DNA of 64,000 nucleotides, from assembly GCA_045589355.1 (NCBI GenBank), contig JAZNOW010000027.1, forward strand, positions 74,992-138,991, in the 5' to 3' direction. Made by a program: the position numbers and the translations under genes. Below the pieces are notes generated by a model. That model did not search any database. It saw only the letters and a program-made list of their open reading frames with translations, and was not told where the DNA came from. This document shows, in pieces, positions 1-8,736 of this stretch (the first letter of the stretch is position 1; each line of letters opens with the position of its first letter). This DNA comes from RUG563 sp045589355. GTDB taxonomy: Bacteria; Bacillota; Clostridia; Christensenellales; Aristaeellaceae.

Positions 1-1100
1 TTCTCTATGTGGAAACCGCCGGCGGCAATATGGATTTTGCCATCAAGGAAATCTATGTAGAAAACAACGAGATCAAATATCCCGAAGGCCTTTCTTCCCT
101 GAAGGAAGTATATGCTCCTTATTTTGATTTCGGCACCGCTGTTTGCCAGTCCGAAGCCATCGATACCAAGCGCATGGATTTCTATGCCACCCAGTTTAAC
201 ATCATCACCCCCGGCAACGAACTCAAGCCGGATTCTGTCCTGGATGTGGTCACCAGCCGCCGCCTTGCCAAGGAAGATGACACAGCCGTCGCCATCAACC
301 TGGATGCCGCAAAACCGCTGCTGGATTACTGCTGGAAGAACGGCATCAAGGTTCACGGCCACGTGCTGGTTTGGTACCAGCAGACGCCCGATACCTTCTT
401 CCGCGAAGGCTATCTTTCCCGCAACGATTATGTTTCCCGGGAAGTGATGCTGGCCCGCCTTGAAAACTATATCATGCAGGTGCTTCAGGAAACCGAACGC
501 CTCTATCCCGGTCTCATCGTCAGCTGGGACGTGGTCAACGAAGCAGTCAACGACGGCAAGAGCACCCTGCGCGAATGCACCTGGACCCAGGTGGTGGGCG
601 AAGACTATGTGGAAAAAGCCTTTGAATTTGCCAGGAAATATGCCCGGGAAGACATGATTCTCTGCTACAACGATTATTCCACCCCCTACGAACCCAAATT
701 GACCGGCATCTGCAATCTGCTGGACAAACTGGTGGAAGACGGCACCATCGATTGCTACGGCTTCCAGGCCCATTATCAGGTGCAGTCCTCTTCCCCCTCG
801 GAACGCGACATCGAAAAGGCCATGAAGCGCATTTCTGAAAAAGGCCTGAAGCTGCGCATCAGTGAGCTGGATATCGAAATTACCCAGAACACGGAACAGA
901 GCCATAAATACCAGGCCACCCGTTATGAAAACCTGATGAAGCTGTTCACCAAGTATTCCGACCACATCCTGGCCGTACAGGTTTGGGGCGTAACGGATGA
1001 CCTGAGCTGGAAAGCGGATAAATACCCCCTGTTGTTTGACCGTAAAGCGCAGCCCAAGCCTGCCTTCCATGCGCTTGTGGAAAATGTTGTAGCCAAGTAA
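1..1100 (+). CDS. GH10 endo-1,4-beta-xylanase, 5'-truncated by the window edge
   Basis: The reading frame is open at base 1 (frame starting at base 3), so the true start lies upstream. The first residues (LYVETAGG...DFAIKEIYV) look like the last strand of a carbohydrate-binding module such as CBM22, followed by a full GH10 catalytic barrel. The acid/base Glu lies in WDVVNEAVND (codon at 540-542) and the nucleophile Glu in RISELDIEI (codon at 864-866). Retaining GH10 enzymes cut the xylan backbone. No C-terminal anchor or dockerin is visible. A strong terminator follows. The GH39 beta-xylosidase and two esterases nearby fit xylan use. Confidence 0.93.
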   Translation, partial: LYVETAGGNMDFAIKEIYVENNEIKYPEGLSSLKEVYAPYFDFGTAVCQSEAIDTKRMDFYATQFNIITPGNELKPDSVLDVVTSRRLAKEDDTAVAINLDAAKPLLDYCWKNGIKVHGHVLVWYQQTPDTFFREGYLSRNDYVSREVMLARLENYIMQVLQETERLYPGLIVSWDVVNEAVNDGKSTLRECTWTQVVGEDYVEKAFEFARKYAREDMILCYNDYSTPYEPKLTGICNLLDKLVEDGTIDCYGFQAHYQVQSSSPSERDIEKAMKRISEKGLKLRISELDIEITQNTEQSHKYQATRYENLMKLFTKYSDHILAVQVWGVTDDLSWKADKYPLLFDRKAQPKPAFHALVENVVAK

Positions 1101-1118
1101 ATCCTTCTGCGTTACTCT

Positions 1119-1147
1119 GCCCTCCTTTTCAGGAGGGCTTTTCTTTT
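1119..1147 (+). terminator. Rho-independent terminator after the xylanase
   Basis: An 8-bp stem (1119-1126 with 1131-1138) and a 4-base loop are followed by TTTTCTTTT. Confidence 0.85.
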
Positions 1148-1163
1148 ATCTATTTCGTACAAA

Positions 1164-1191
1164 CAAAAAAAGCGGGGATTTTCTCCCCGCT
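1164..1191 (-). terminator. Terminator after the DtxR-family regulator
   Basis: An 8-bp stem (1171-1178 with 1184-1191) is read on the minus strand and followed by a run of T. It closes the GH39/DtxR transcription unit. Confidence 0.8.
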
Positions 1192-1196
1192 CTTTC

Positions 1197-1565
1197 TTAT
1201 TGCACTTTCTCCAGGTATCGGCAAATGGCATCAAAGCTTTCATCGGAAATATCATGTTCAATCTTGCATGCATCTTCCCGAGCCACTTCTTCATTCACGC
1301 CCAGCTTTATCAGCAAAGAAGACAGCACTTTATGCCGTTCATACATATGCCTGGCGATCTTTTCTCCGGGTACGGACAAAAGGATATAGTTATCTTTATC
1401 GAACGTAATGTAGCCGTTTTCCCGCAGTTTTTTCATGGCCACGCTGACGGACGGTTTTGTCACGCTCAAAGCCTGCGCCACATCCACACTGCGCACATAC
1501 CCCTTTTGTTCCCGGATCATCAGGATCATTTCCAGATAATCCTCTGCCGATTTATGGATGGTCAA
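1197..1565 (-). CDS. DtxR/MntR-family metal-responsive transcriptional regulator
   Basis: A 122-residue protein with an N-terminal winged helix (SAEDYLEMIL, then recognition-helix region VTKPSVSVAMKKL) and a dimerisation/metal domain with conserved E and H residues (ERHKVLSSLL, DACKIEHDIS). This is the layout of short clostridial MntR/IdeR proteins, which repress Mn or Fe uptake genes when metal-bound. The SH3-like third domain of DtxR is absent, as in MntR. The start is a TTG, chosen because GGGGGAG sits about 6 bases upstream and the family begins just before the SAEDYLE helix. It lies 24 bases downstream of the GH39 gene on the same strand, so it may be co-transcribed, although a functional link is not obvious. 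Target metal unknown. Confidence 0.85.
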   Translation of the reverse strand: MTIHKSAEDYLEMILMIREQKGYVRSVDVAQALSVTKPSVSVAMKKLRENGYITFDKDNYILLSVPGEKIARHMYERHKVLSSLLIKLGVNEEVAREDACKIEHDISDESFDAICRYLEKVQ

Positions 1566-1589
1566 TGGTGTCTCCCCCTTTTCGGAAGA

Positions 1590-3092
1590 TCATTCACAAA
1601 TGCCAGGGCAGGTATACCCCAGGCTTTCTTCCTTCTTGTACGGCGTCAATTCCACATACACTACGGAATTGCCCATTAAACATTGTTCGACATCGATACC
1701 GTTTTCTCCTGCTTGCAGGTTCCAGGCCTTTCCATGAGGACGATCGTTTTCCTGAAGGAAGGACAGCTGCGCATCGGTAAGGGAAGCAGGCTGGCCCATC
1801 TTATCCCAAAGCTGCAAAGGATTGGCATGCTCCATATCGACCGTGCGGGTCACAACGCCCCATTCCCCTTCCGTTCCGGGGAAATGCACACTTACGTTTT
1901 GCTCTTCCTTTTCCAGGTTCCACATCACCCCGCGGATATGGCCCTTATCCGTTTTCACAAACAGGCATTCATCGGTGCGCAGGATCATCTTGCCTTCCAG
2001 CTTCTTGAAAAATTCGAACGTCCAATACGTGGGCTTTCTGACCATACCGTTTGCGATCAGGCCAAAGCCGCCGTGGAAAATGCGGTCCGGAATGCCCTGT
2101 TCCTCAAACACATCGCCAAACGTCCAGTAGGAATAGGAAGCACAGGTGTCTCCCAACTTTGCCAGCATGCCTGCAATCAGCGCGGCATTATACACCGTAT
2201 CGTGAGTGGGACAGAAGGGATGGTAGGAAGTATTATATTCCGTAATGTGCAGTTCATACCCTTTGAATTCGGGGAAAGAATCAATCAATGCACGGGTTTC
2301 TTCCGCTTCACCGATACTGCGTTCCGGTTTGCACATTTCGTGATACAGATACCGCCCATTCCGGCTGGGTTGCTGGCCCATGTAAATATGCCGGGTCACA
2401 AAATCCACCGGCACATGATTGTCCCGGCAATGCTCCAGGAACGTGCGGATATAGTGCATGCACTTATCTCCGCCGCATACAGCAGGGCCGCCAATTCGCA
2501 TCCGGGGCAGCACTTCCTTCACCGCTGCAGCAGATACGTCATACAGCTTCAGGTAAGCATCAAGGTCGGCATTTTCCCAAAAACCGGGCAGGTTGGGTTC
2601 GTTCCACACTTCCACCGGCCAGGTGACCACTTCTTCTTCGCCATACCGGTCGCACAAATGGTGCAGCAACGCCTTGATCATGTTCGCCCATTTCTGATGA
2701 TCCTTGGGCGGCGTCGTGTTACCTTCCCAGTAGAAAATGGTCTGCTTGCCGCTTGCCATTTTCTTGGGCATAAAACCAAGTTCCAGGAAAGGCTTCAGCC
2801 CTGCTTTCAGATAGCTGTCCATAATCCTGTCAAGATAGGTGAAATTGTAGCGGTCTTCCACCACGTTTCCTTCCTTATCCAGTACAGGCCAATAAATACC
2901 CACATCATCGCAAAAAAGACCATGACCGCGAATATGCGAAAAGCCAATTTCCTTTTGCACCAGCTGCATCTGCTTTTGATATTCTTCATGCAGCGCAAGG
3001 CCCATTCTGCCTGTACCGATGCAAAATGCCATATTGTTTTTAAACACTTCTTCCGCTGCCGGATTTGCGGTATACCGTTTTTCAGTTGCCAT
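1590..3092 (-). CDS. GH39 beta-xylosidase
   Basis: A 500-residue GH39 glycosidase. The acid/base Glu is in VEVWNEPNLPG (about residue 165) and the nucleophile in HITEYNTSY (about residue 285), both at family-typical positions. A beta-sandwich C-terminal domain follows. There is no signal peptide, so the enzyme is probably cytoplasmic and trims xylo-oligosaccharides to xylose. The start at 3092 (MATEKRY) is preferred to an upstream in-frame ATG because AAAGG precedes it and a near-perfect promoter lies at 3130-3158; the upstream ATG at 3191 would precede that promoter's start site. The partner of the GH10 xylanase at the window start. Confidence 0.93.
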   Translation of the reverse strand: MATEKRYTANPAAEEVFKNNMAFCIGTGRMGLALHEEYQKQMQLVQKEIGFSHIRGHGLFCDDVGIYWPVLDKEGNVVEDRYNFTYLDRIMDSYLKAGLKPFLELGFMPKKMASGKQTIFYWEGNTTPPKDHQKWANMIKALLHHLCDRYGEEEVVTWPVEVWNEPNLPGFWENADLDAYLKLYDVSAAAVKEVLPRMRIGGPAVCGGDKCMHYIRTFLEHCRDNHVPVDFVTRHIYMGQQPSRNGRYLYHEMCKPERSIGEAEETRALIDSFPEFKGYELHITEYNTSYHPFCPTHDTVYNAALIAGMLAKLGDTCASYSYWTFGDVFEEQGIPDRIFHGGFGLIANGMVRKPTYWTFEFFKKLEGKMILRTDECLFVKTDKGHIRGVMWNLEKEEQNVSVHFPGTEGEWGVVTRTVDMEHANPLQLWDKMGQPASLTDAQLSFLQENDRPHGKAWNLQAGENGIDVEQCLMGNSVVYVELTPYKKEESLGYTCPGICE

Positions 3093-3129
3093 GGAAAACA
3101 CGCTACCTTTCACAACAATTGTTTTTTTG

Positions 3130-3158
3130 ATTATAGCATATTCCCTATATTGCTTCAA
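3130..3158 (-). promoter_or_regulatory. SigA-type promoter of the GH39 gene
   Basis: TTGAAG (3158-3153), a 17-base spacer and TATAAT (3135-3130) on the minus strand. It lies inside the longest possible reading frame of GH39, which supports the downstream start at 3092. Confidence 0.75.
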
Positions 3159-3188
3159 GAAAATGCTTCTTTTTGTCGCAAAACGGAA

Positions 3189-3222
3189 CAAAAAAACTGT
3201 GCTGCCTTTTCAAGCAGCACAG
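3189..3222 (-). terminator. Terminator after the zinc-ribbon gene
   Basis: A perfect 9-bp stem (3197-3205 with 3214-3222) with an 8-base loop, followed on the minus strand by seven T. Confidence 0.88.
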
Positions 3223-3235
3223 CTGTTAGCCATTC

Positions 3236-3523
3236 TTAGTACTGGGGACGATTCTTGGCGAAGCATTCGCGGCAGTACACGGGCTTGTCGCCACGAGGCT
3301 GGAAGGGAACCTGGGTGGTGCAGCCGCAGCCATCGCAGATCACTTCGAACATCTGGCGTTCGCCACGGTTGGCGTTGCCATTGGCACGACGAGCGGCGCG
3401 GCAAGCGGGGCAGCGGCCGGGTTCGTTCTGGAAGCCCTTTTCGGCGTAGAAAGCCTGTTCGGAAGCGGTGAAGGTGAATTCCTGACCGCATTCACGGCAA
3501 GTGAGAGTCTTGTCCTGATACAT
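3236..3523 (-). CDS. Small zinc-ribbon protein (CxxC-x17-CxxC type)
   Basis: A 95-residue cytoplasmic protein with four CxxC knuckles: CREC near residue 9, CPAC in the middle, CDGC, and CREC near the C terminus. They should fold as two zinc ribbons. It resembles the 'probable zinc-ribbon domain' family common in Clostridia, whose molecular role is not known to me. The start at 3523 (MYQDKTLTC) is fixed by GGAGG at 3532-3536. It is monocistronic, with its own terminator and a long leader of about 140 bases. It is divergent from the XRE gene at 3834. Confidence 0.85.
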   Translation of the reverse strand: MYQDKTLTCRECGQEFTFTASEQAFYAEKGFQNEPGRCPACRAARRANGNANRGERQMFEVICDGCGCTTQVPFQPRGDKPVYCRECFAKNRPQY

Positions 3524-3673
3524 GGTGTTTTCCTCCAAATAATTTCTTTGCCAAACCGAGAGATGATACGTTCCGGTAGTTTCCGTTGGGCTTCTTGGCA
3601 TCTGTCGGCATTGACGATGAGCAGAACCGGGAGGAACACCTGAAATAGATCTAAAAGGCTTGGTCTCACGGGC

Positions 3674-3702
3674 ATTATATCACATGTTATTTCACTTGTA
3701 TA
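3674..3702 (-). promoter_or_regulatory. Probable promoter of the zinc-ribbon gene
   Basis: TATAAT at 3679-3674 on the minus strand with a weak -35 (TATACA) 17 bases upstream. It implies a leader of about 140 bases, in which I found no riboswitch I could name. Confidence 0.5.
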
Positions 3703-3774
3703 CCTCTTTTTCAAAATTTTTTCAAAAAAGTATTTTTATTGTTTTTCTTCTTTTTCGACAATTTTCTTCCTTTC

Positions 3775-3803
3775 TTTACATTTTTCGCATCTTTGTCTAT
3801 AAT
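3775..3803 (+). promoter_or_regulatory. SigA-type promoter of the XRE regulator
   Basis: TTTACA (3775-3780), a 17-base spacer and TATAAT (3798-3803). AAGGAGG follows just before the ATG at 3834. Confidence 0.75.
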
Positions 3804-3833
3804 AGAATCATGGAATGAAAGGAGGCATTTTGC

Positions 3834-4223
3834 ATGGTAAACTACACCGAACTGGGCAAGCGAATTCGTTATCGCAGGCAGCTGCTTGGCAAAACACAAA
3901 AGGAAGTTGCCGCGCAGATCAATATAGCCGCCTCCTACTACAGCAACATTGAGCGCGGCATTCGCATTCCCAGCATCGACACGCTGGTGGATATTGCGAA
4001 CGTGTTGGAAACCGGCGTGGATATGCTGCTTATCGACAGCCTGGCCAACGCCCTTCCCCGCCGCAGCGACGATGAAATCAAAGTGATTTCCCGTTTCCTG
4101 CGGGAAGAAATTGAAAAGATGGATTATTCCATTTTTGATCAGCTTCAGGAAGAAGGGCTGATTGATGGTCCCCTCCACGATCATCCCCTTGTGGATCTGA
4201 AAGACCCTGATGAAGAAGAATAA
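3834..4223 (+). CDS. XRE-family transcriptional regulator
   Basis: A 129-residue protein with an N-terminal Cro/CI helix-turn-helix (residues about 5-60; LGKRIRYRRQ, KTQKEVAAQ, SYYSNIERG) and an acidic helical tail (EIKVISRFLREEIEKM) ending in DPDEEE. The C-terminal part is not a peptidase or known ligand domain, so the signal it senses is unknown. Preceded by a strong AAAGGAGG and followed by its own terminator. Divergently arranged with the zinc-ribbon gene; whether it controls that gene is not shown. Confidence 0.85.
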   Translation: MVNYTELGKRIRYRRQLLGKTQKEVAAQINIAASYYSNIERGIRIPSIDTLVDIANVLETGVDMLLIDSLANALPRRSDDEIKVISRFLREEIEKMDYSIFDQLQEEGLIDGPLHDHPLVDLKDPDEEE

Positions 4224-4230
4224 AAAGAAG

Positions 4231-4263
4231 CTCATCCGCTTTGTGGCGAATGAGCTTTTTCTT
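4231..4263 (+). terminator. Terminator between convergent XRE and helical-repeat genes
   Basis: A 10-bp stem with one mismatch (4231-4240 with 4247-4256) and a T-rich tail. A-rich bases upstream would let it work for the minus-strand gene as well. Confidence 0.75.
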
Positions 4264-5174
4264 TACCCTTCGTTGGCTTTCAGGTGCAGCATGTTCTCCA
4301 ATACAATAACACCTTTCCACATATACTTTGCCGCTTCAAACTCTTTGTAGTCGTTATACCACTGCCAGTTGACGCTGAATGAGCCATCCTCCAGCTGCTG
4401 TTCCCGGATAAACATACATTCATATTGCACAATGCTTTCGTTATCGTCATAGAACATGCTTTGCGGCGTGATCCGGAAGGCGGAAGGCTTATCTACATAT
4501 TCCGTTTTCCATTTTTCCGTATCCCTTTCAATGTTGGCATTTACCTGCTGCTTCAGCGCCCTTACAAATACTTCTTCCTCCGCCGGCATTTCGTTTGTCT
4601 GTTTGAGGTATTCGTACAATGTAACAAAACAGGCCGTTTCATGCCGGTCCACATGAGGTACTTTCTCCAGAAACCATTGTATGGCTTCCCGGGCGATCCC
4701 CCGTGCTTTTTCATACAGGCTTGTGCCCTTCTCTGCAAATTTCAGAATGAACCCGCACAGCATGGCCGTGGGATTATACTTATAATCGCTTTCGCCATTA
4801 AAGCCCCACCAGATGGCGTGGGGATAATCGTTATTGGTGGGAATGGTATTCATCCATTGCCGGTGGGTTTCGCTGAAATCTTTCCCGCTGTCCAGATAAC
4901 GCAAAATGCCCTGCACCATTGCATGTTCCCTGTCCTGCCAGTCGATCTCAAACAGAATATCGCAGGCGTTCCAGGTGGTGATCGGCGAAGAATGGGGGTT
5001 CCAGTTATCCGCCTCCAAGCCATGGCCGAAACCGCCGTCTTCGTTCTGATACACTGCCAGTGCTTTGATCACATTCTCCTTGCTGCCCTGTTCAAAATGG
5101 TATTGCCATCTGGCCAGGTCCACCGGCCGCGCATGCCGGTACATAAACCGCCGCGCCTTTTCAAACGTAGTCAT
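4263..5174 (-). CDS. Alpha/alpha-toroid (terpene-cyclase/prenyltransferase-like fold) protein of unknown function
   Basis: A 303-residue soluble protein rich in aromatic residues. ALAVYQNEDGGFGHGLEAD (about residues 40-58) and EQQLEDGSFSVNWQW (near residue 260) match the QxxDGSF/GGF repeats of squalene-cyclase and prenyltransferase-like toroids. No signal peptide and no DXDD cyclase motif are visible, so a cyclase reaction is not supported. Such toroids are also common as uncharacterised or polysaccharide-related proteins. AAAGGGTG precedes the ATG. It follows the AraC gene by 69 bases on the same strand and may be its partner or target. Confidence 0.6.
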   Translation of the reverse strand: MTTFEKARRFMYRHARPVDLARWQYHFEQGSKENVIKALAVYQNEDGGFGHGLEADNWNPHSSPITTWNACDILFEIDWQDREHAMVQGILRYLDSGKDFSETHRQWMNTIPTNNDYPHAIWWGFNGESDYKYNPTAMLCGFILKFAEKGTSLYEKARGIAREAIQWFLEKVPHVDRHETACFVTLYEYLKQTNEMPAEEEVFVRALKQQVNANIERDTEKWKTEYVDKPSAFRITPQSMFYDDNESIVQYECMFIREQQLEDGSFSVNWQWYNDYKEFEAAKYMWKGVIVLENMLHLKANEG

Positions 5175-5243
5175 GTTCTCACACCCTTTGTTTTTTCTCT
5201 ATCTTGCCATATACAAAAACATATGTCTTGTAAAAATGCGACA

Positions 5244-6080
5244 TCAGCGTTGAGAATCCGCAAAAATGATGGCTTCCTTTGGCGACATCTGGTGTCGGCT
5301 ATGAAAATCATGCAGCAAATGCGCCTGATCGGTATAGCCGTATTTCTCTACGGCGTCCAGTATATCAAATGGCCGTTGAAAAACCATCTCCTGCCAAAGC
5401 ATCTGATACCGCACCAGGGAAGAAAACGTCTTGGGAGAAATACCCATCTGCTTCTGAAACGCCCTTTCCAGGCTGCGTCTGGATACGCCGGTGTAGTTTT
5501 CAATGGCGTTTATCTTTTCCCTGCCCTGTGTTTCCAGCATTCTATATACTGCATTGAGCACATTGGCGTCCGCACGTGCTTTCTGCAGTTTTTTAAGCAG
5601 CAGGCATTCTGCCGCCATTATTCTCTCTTCCATGGAAGGATGATCCAGCAATACCGGCATCAGCGCACGTTTGATTTCTTTCACAAATGCATCGCAGGAA
5701 AAACGTCCGTTCTTTGTTTGATCCAGCGGCATATCCGTAAAAAGACAGGCCGTCCAGGCATAGAAGCGGATACCGAAGGTGGATACGGTATCGGCAAACA
5801 CATCGCCCTGCGTTATTTCTGACCGGTCATCCAAACAGCAGAACACTTCGCTCCATGTATTTTTTGTGTAATTGATGTCAAAAATGATATCCATGCATGT
5901 ATCGGGAATAACAATCCCTTTCTGCATGCTCTTGTTCCACCCACAGACAGGTTCCTTTGTCCCCCAGAAGCAACGCACATAAGGCTTCAGGGCTGCACAG
6001 GGCGCAACTTCCGTATAAGTTTCGTCGCACTGAAACGGCGTACCGGTAATGGGAAAATACATCCCGCTCAGCCTGTGCAT
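5244..6080 (-). CDS. AraC-family transcriptional regulator
   Basis: A 278-residue protein. The N-terminal 130 residues (LKPYVRCFWG, IVIPDTCMDIIFDI) resemble the effector domain found with DUF6597-type AraC proteins. The C-terminal 100 residues hold the two AraC helix-turn-helix motifs (INAIENYTGVSRRSLERAF and ILDAVEKYGYTDQAHLLHDF). The effector is unknown; the position among glycosidases and the isomerase-like gene makes sugar control plausible. GGGGGG precedes the ATG at 6080. Confidence 0.88.
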   Translation of the reverse strand: MHRLSGMYFPITGTPFQCDETYTEVAPCAALKPYVRCFWGTKEPVCGWNKSMQKGIVIPDTCMDIIFDINYTKNTWSEVFCCLDDRSEITQGDVFADTVSTFGIRFYAWTACLFTDMPLDQTKNGRFSCDAFVKEIKRALMPVLLDHPSMEERIMAAECLLLKKLQKARADANVLNAVYRMLETQGREKINAIENYTGVSRRSLERAFQKQMGISPKTFSSLVRYQMLWQEMVFQRPFDILDAVEKYGYTDQAHLLHDFHSRHQMSPKEAIIFADSQR

Positions 6081-6133
6081 CCCTATCCCCCCTTTGTTTC
6101 CATTGTATCACATTCCCCGATATCAAACAACAA

Positions 6134-6160
6134 AAAACGGCACAGCCTGCTGCCGTGCCG
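6134..6160 (-). terminator. Terminator after the TIM-barrel isomerase-like gene
   Basis: Stem 6138-6143 with 6155-6160, followed by TTTTTTG on the minus strand. Confidence 0.75.
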
Positions 6161-6173
6161 CTTCTTTCTTTGT

Positions 6174-6989
6174 TTACTTCAGGCCGATCTTTTTCAGCGT
6201 TTCCATGCTCATTTTTGCCGCTTCCAGAGGGCAGCGGTCATACCATTGATCCTGCTCAATGATAAACCATTGTGCACCTGCATCAATACCGGCTTCCACC
6301 ACTTTTTCCGCATCCTGGCAGCCGTGCCCGAAGGGACGGAATTCGAAGGCCACGGCGTCCGCTTCCTTGTCCTGGCCAATCAGGCCGTAGGGCGTACCTT
6401 CGCCTTTTCTGCCCACATAGTCCTTCAGGTGCACAATGGGCGCACGGCCGGTGTATTTGCGCAGATAATCCGCCGGGTCAATGTCGGAATACTTCACCCA
6501 GCAAACGTCAATTTCCGTCTGCAGCAAATCCGCCGGAATGGCTTCGTACATAAAGTCCAGCCCATACATGCCGGAAAATTCCACAAACTCAAAATCATGG
6601 TTGTGGTACAGAAGACGAATGCCCGCCATTTTGCACAGCTGACCAAACTGATAAATGCTCTGCATCACCTTGGCAAATGCCGGCTTGCCCGGCCTGCGTT
6701 CTTCTTCCAGATACGGCACCACGATGGTATCGCAGCCGATGGCCTTGTGATAGGCGATGGTGCCGAACATGTCCTTTTCAATGCTGACCAGCGGCACATG
6801 GCTGGATACGGCTTTCAGGCCCGTTTCTTTCAGCATGGCTGCAATCTCTTCGGCGGAATAGTGAAAAAAGCCGGCAAATTCCACACCGTCATACCCAAGT
6901 TTCTTCAGTTCCGCAAGCACATTTTTCAAATCCTTGGCCACCAGTTCACGGGCAGAATACAGCTGATATCCAACAGGCATCTTTTTCAT
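6174..6989 (-). CDS. Sugar phosphate isomerase/epimerase-like TIM-barrel protein
   Basis: A 271-residue xylose-isomerase-like (AP endonuclease family 2) barrel: YDGVEFAGF near residue 34, LYHNHDFEF near 130 with metal-site His and Glu, TEIDVCWVKYSD near 160, IVHLKDYVG near 195, and FIIEQDQWYD near 248. These carry the usual Glu, Asp, His and Glu metal ligands. Relatives act on sugars, inosose or hydroxypyruvate; the substrate cannot be read from sequence. AAGGAG precedes the ATG. It is divergent from the esterase pair and shares the carbohydrate neighbourhood. Confidence 0.82.
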   Translation of the reverse strand: MKKMPVGYQLYSARELVAKDLKNVLAELKKLGYDGVEFAGFFHYSAEEIAAMLKETGLKAVSSHVPLVSIEKDMFGTIAYHKAIGCDTIVVPYLEEERRPGKPAFAKVMQSIYQFGQLCKMAGIRLLYHNHDFEFVEFSGMYGLDFMYEAIPADLLQTEIDVCWVKYSDIDPADYLRKYTGRAPIVHLKDYVGRKGEGTPYGLIGQDKEADAVAFEFRPFGHGCQDAEKVVEAGIDAGAQWFIIEQDQWYDRCPLEAAKMSMETLKKIGLK

Positions 6990-7104
6990 CCGGCATCGCT
7001 CCTTATTCTTTTAGCTTTCTTTATTTATATCATACCACACCTTTCCTTGTCTTGCCACAATAAAAGAACTGAATGACAAAACTGCCTCTTTGCCTTGCAT
7101 CTTC

Positions 7105-7133
7105 TTGCGGGAAAGGAACCATAATGATATAAT
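7105..7133 (+). promoter_or_regulatory. Extended -10 promoter of the esterase operon
   Basis: TGATATAAT at 7125-7133 (extended -10, TATAAT at 7128-7133) with TTGCGG 17 bases upstream at 7105-7110. Confidence 0.7.
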
Positions 7134-7164
7134 ACGAAAAAAACAAAGAAAGGAAATGATCTCC

Positions 7165-7950
7165 TTGGCTTTGATCGAATTGACCGCCTATTCTCAATCG
7201 CTGGAAATGGAAGTGGATTTCTTCGTCATTCTGCCGGAAGAAAGCAAAGCGCTGATCGGCATGAACGGCAAAGAAGCCGCTGTTTGCCCTACCCTTTATC
7301 TGCTTCACGGTATGAGTGACGACCATTCCATCTGGCTGCGCCGCACTTCCATTGAGCGGTATGCTGCCGAAAAAGGCCTGGCCGTTGTGATGCCGGCCGG
7401 CGATTTAAGCTTTTATACCGATATGGCCTATGGCGAAAATTATTTCACATTCATTTCGGAAGAACTGCCTGCCATCTGCCGTTCCATGTTCCCCATGATG
7501 AGCCCCAGCAGGGAAGATACTTTCGTTGCCGGCCTTTCCATGGGCGGCTACGGCGCCCTCAAATGCGGCCTGAGGGCTTATCACACCTTCTCCTGGGCCG
7601 CAGGGCTTTCTTCCGCCACCGATGTAGTGGGCGAACGAAAGAGCGGCAAGCGCCACACCGGCCTGTGGCTGGATATTCTGGGGGATGATCCCGAAGAAAT
7701 GGCCTTTAACGATCTCTTCGCCGCAGCAGAAGATTATGCGAAGGAGGCGCATCCGCCCATCCATCTGTACATGTGGTGCGGTACGGAAGATTTTCTGTAC
7801 CAGTCCAACCTGCGTTTTCGGAATCATGTCAGGCAACTTGGGCTGGACCTTACTTACGAAGAATGCCCCGGCGATCACCGCTGGAAGTACTGGGATGAAA
7901 AAATCCAGCGTGTGCTGGAATGGCTGCCCCTGGGAAAGGAGGAAAAGTAA
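7165..7950 (+). CDS. CE1/esterase-D-type carbohydrate esterase, first of a tandem pair
   Basis: A 261-residue alpha/beta-hydrolase of the esterase D/feruloyl esterase type. The nucleophile Ser is in GLSMGGYG, the catalytic Asp probably in CGTEDFLY and the His in GDHRWKYWDE. Such enzymes remove acetyl or feruloyl groups, but other acyl targets are possible. No signal peptide is visible. The start is a TTG at 7165: AAAGAAAGG lies 10 bases upstream, and the encoded start (M)ALIELTAYSQSL matches the usual family start. The ATG three codons upstream at 7156 is too close to the ribosome site. It directly abuts its paralog. Confidence 0.87.
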   Translation: MALIELTAYSQSLEMEVDFFVILPEESKALIGMNGKEAAVCPTLYLLHGMSDDHSIWLRRTSIERYAAEKGLAVVMPAGDLSFYTDMAYGENYFTFISEELPAICRSMFPMMSPSREDTFVAGLSMGGYGALKCGLRAYHTFSWAAGLSSATDVVGERKSGKRHTGLWLDILGDDPEEMAFNDLFAAAEDYAKEAHPPIHLYMWCGTEDFLYQSNLRFRNHVRQLGLDLTYEECPGDHRWKYWDEKIQRVLEWLPLGKEEK

Positions 7951-8724
7951 ATGGCACTTGCAAGAACCCGCATTTTCTCCGATGCACTGGGCCTTTGTGT
8001 CACGGTGGATGTGATCCTGCCCCAGCGAAAAGACAACGCCGCAGGCCACAAATTGCCCGTTCTGTGGCTGCTCCACGGTGCTTTCGGTAATCATGCCGAC
8101 TGGATCCGCCGCACGTCCATCGAGCGCTATGTGGCACCCTACGGCCTTGCCGTTGTCATGCCATCCGCTCAGAACAGCTGCTACACCGATATGGCCCACG
8201 GCGGCAGGTACTATTCTTTCATTTCCGAAGAGCTGCCCCGGAAAATGCGTGCCCTGTTCAATTTTTCCGATAAACGGGAAGATAATTTCATCGCCGGCCT
8301 TTCCATGGGCGGTGCCGGTTCCTTCACGATCGGCCTGGCCAATCCGGAAAAGTACAGCGCCATCGGCTGCCTGTCCGCCGGTGCTATCAATTACAAAGGC
8401 TCCTTCCATCAGGGCCGCCGCCGGGAATTGACCATCGGGGATCAGCCCACAGAAAACAGCTATCTGGATGTATATGGCAATGCAAAGAAAATCGTGGAAA
8501 AAAAGCTTCCCTGCCCCCGCATTTTCCACTGCTGCGGCGATGACGATTTCCTTCTGCCCTGTGCCTATGACACCAAGGCTTTCTTTGAATCCATGCCCTG
8601 CAATCCTTTTGATTATCAGTTCCTTCCTGCTCCCGGGGCACATACCTGGGAATTCTGGGATGAACACATTCAGGATTTCATCCAATACCTGAACCTGCCG
8701 GACATCAGAGAACAATACAAATGA
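7951..8724 (+). CDS. CE1/esterase-D-type carbohydrate esterase, second of a tandem pair
   Basis: A 257-residue paralog of the preceding gene. Its ATG follows the upstream stop with no gap, and its ribosome site (AAAGGAGG) lies inside the upstream coding end. The triad is GLSMGGAG (Ser), CCGDDDF (Asp) and PGAHTWEFWDE (His). WIRRTSIERY and AVVMPSAQNS blocks match the first copy (WLRRTSIERY, AVVMPAGDLS). A tandem duplication that has diverged, probably to different acyl substituents of xylan or to short-chain esters. Cytoplasmic by lack of signal peptide. Confidence 0.88.
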   Translation: MALARTRIFSDALGLCVTVDVILPQRKDNAAGHKLPVLWLLHGAFGNHADWIRRTSIERYVAPYGLAVVMPSAQNSCYTDMAHGGRYYSFISEELPRKMRALFNFSDKREDNFIAGLSMGGAGSFTIGLANPEKYSAIGCLSAGAINYKGSFHQGRRRELTIGDQPTENSYLDVYGNAKKIVEKKLPCPRIFHCCGDDDFLLPCAYDTKAFFESMPCNPFDYQFLPAPGAHTWEFWDEHIQDFIQYLNLPDIREQYK

Positions 8725-8736
8725 TTTCTGCTAAGC

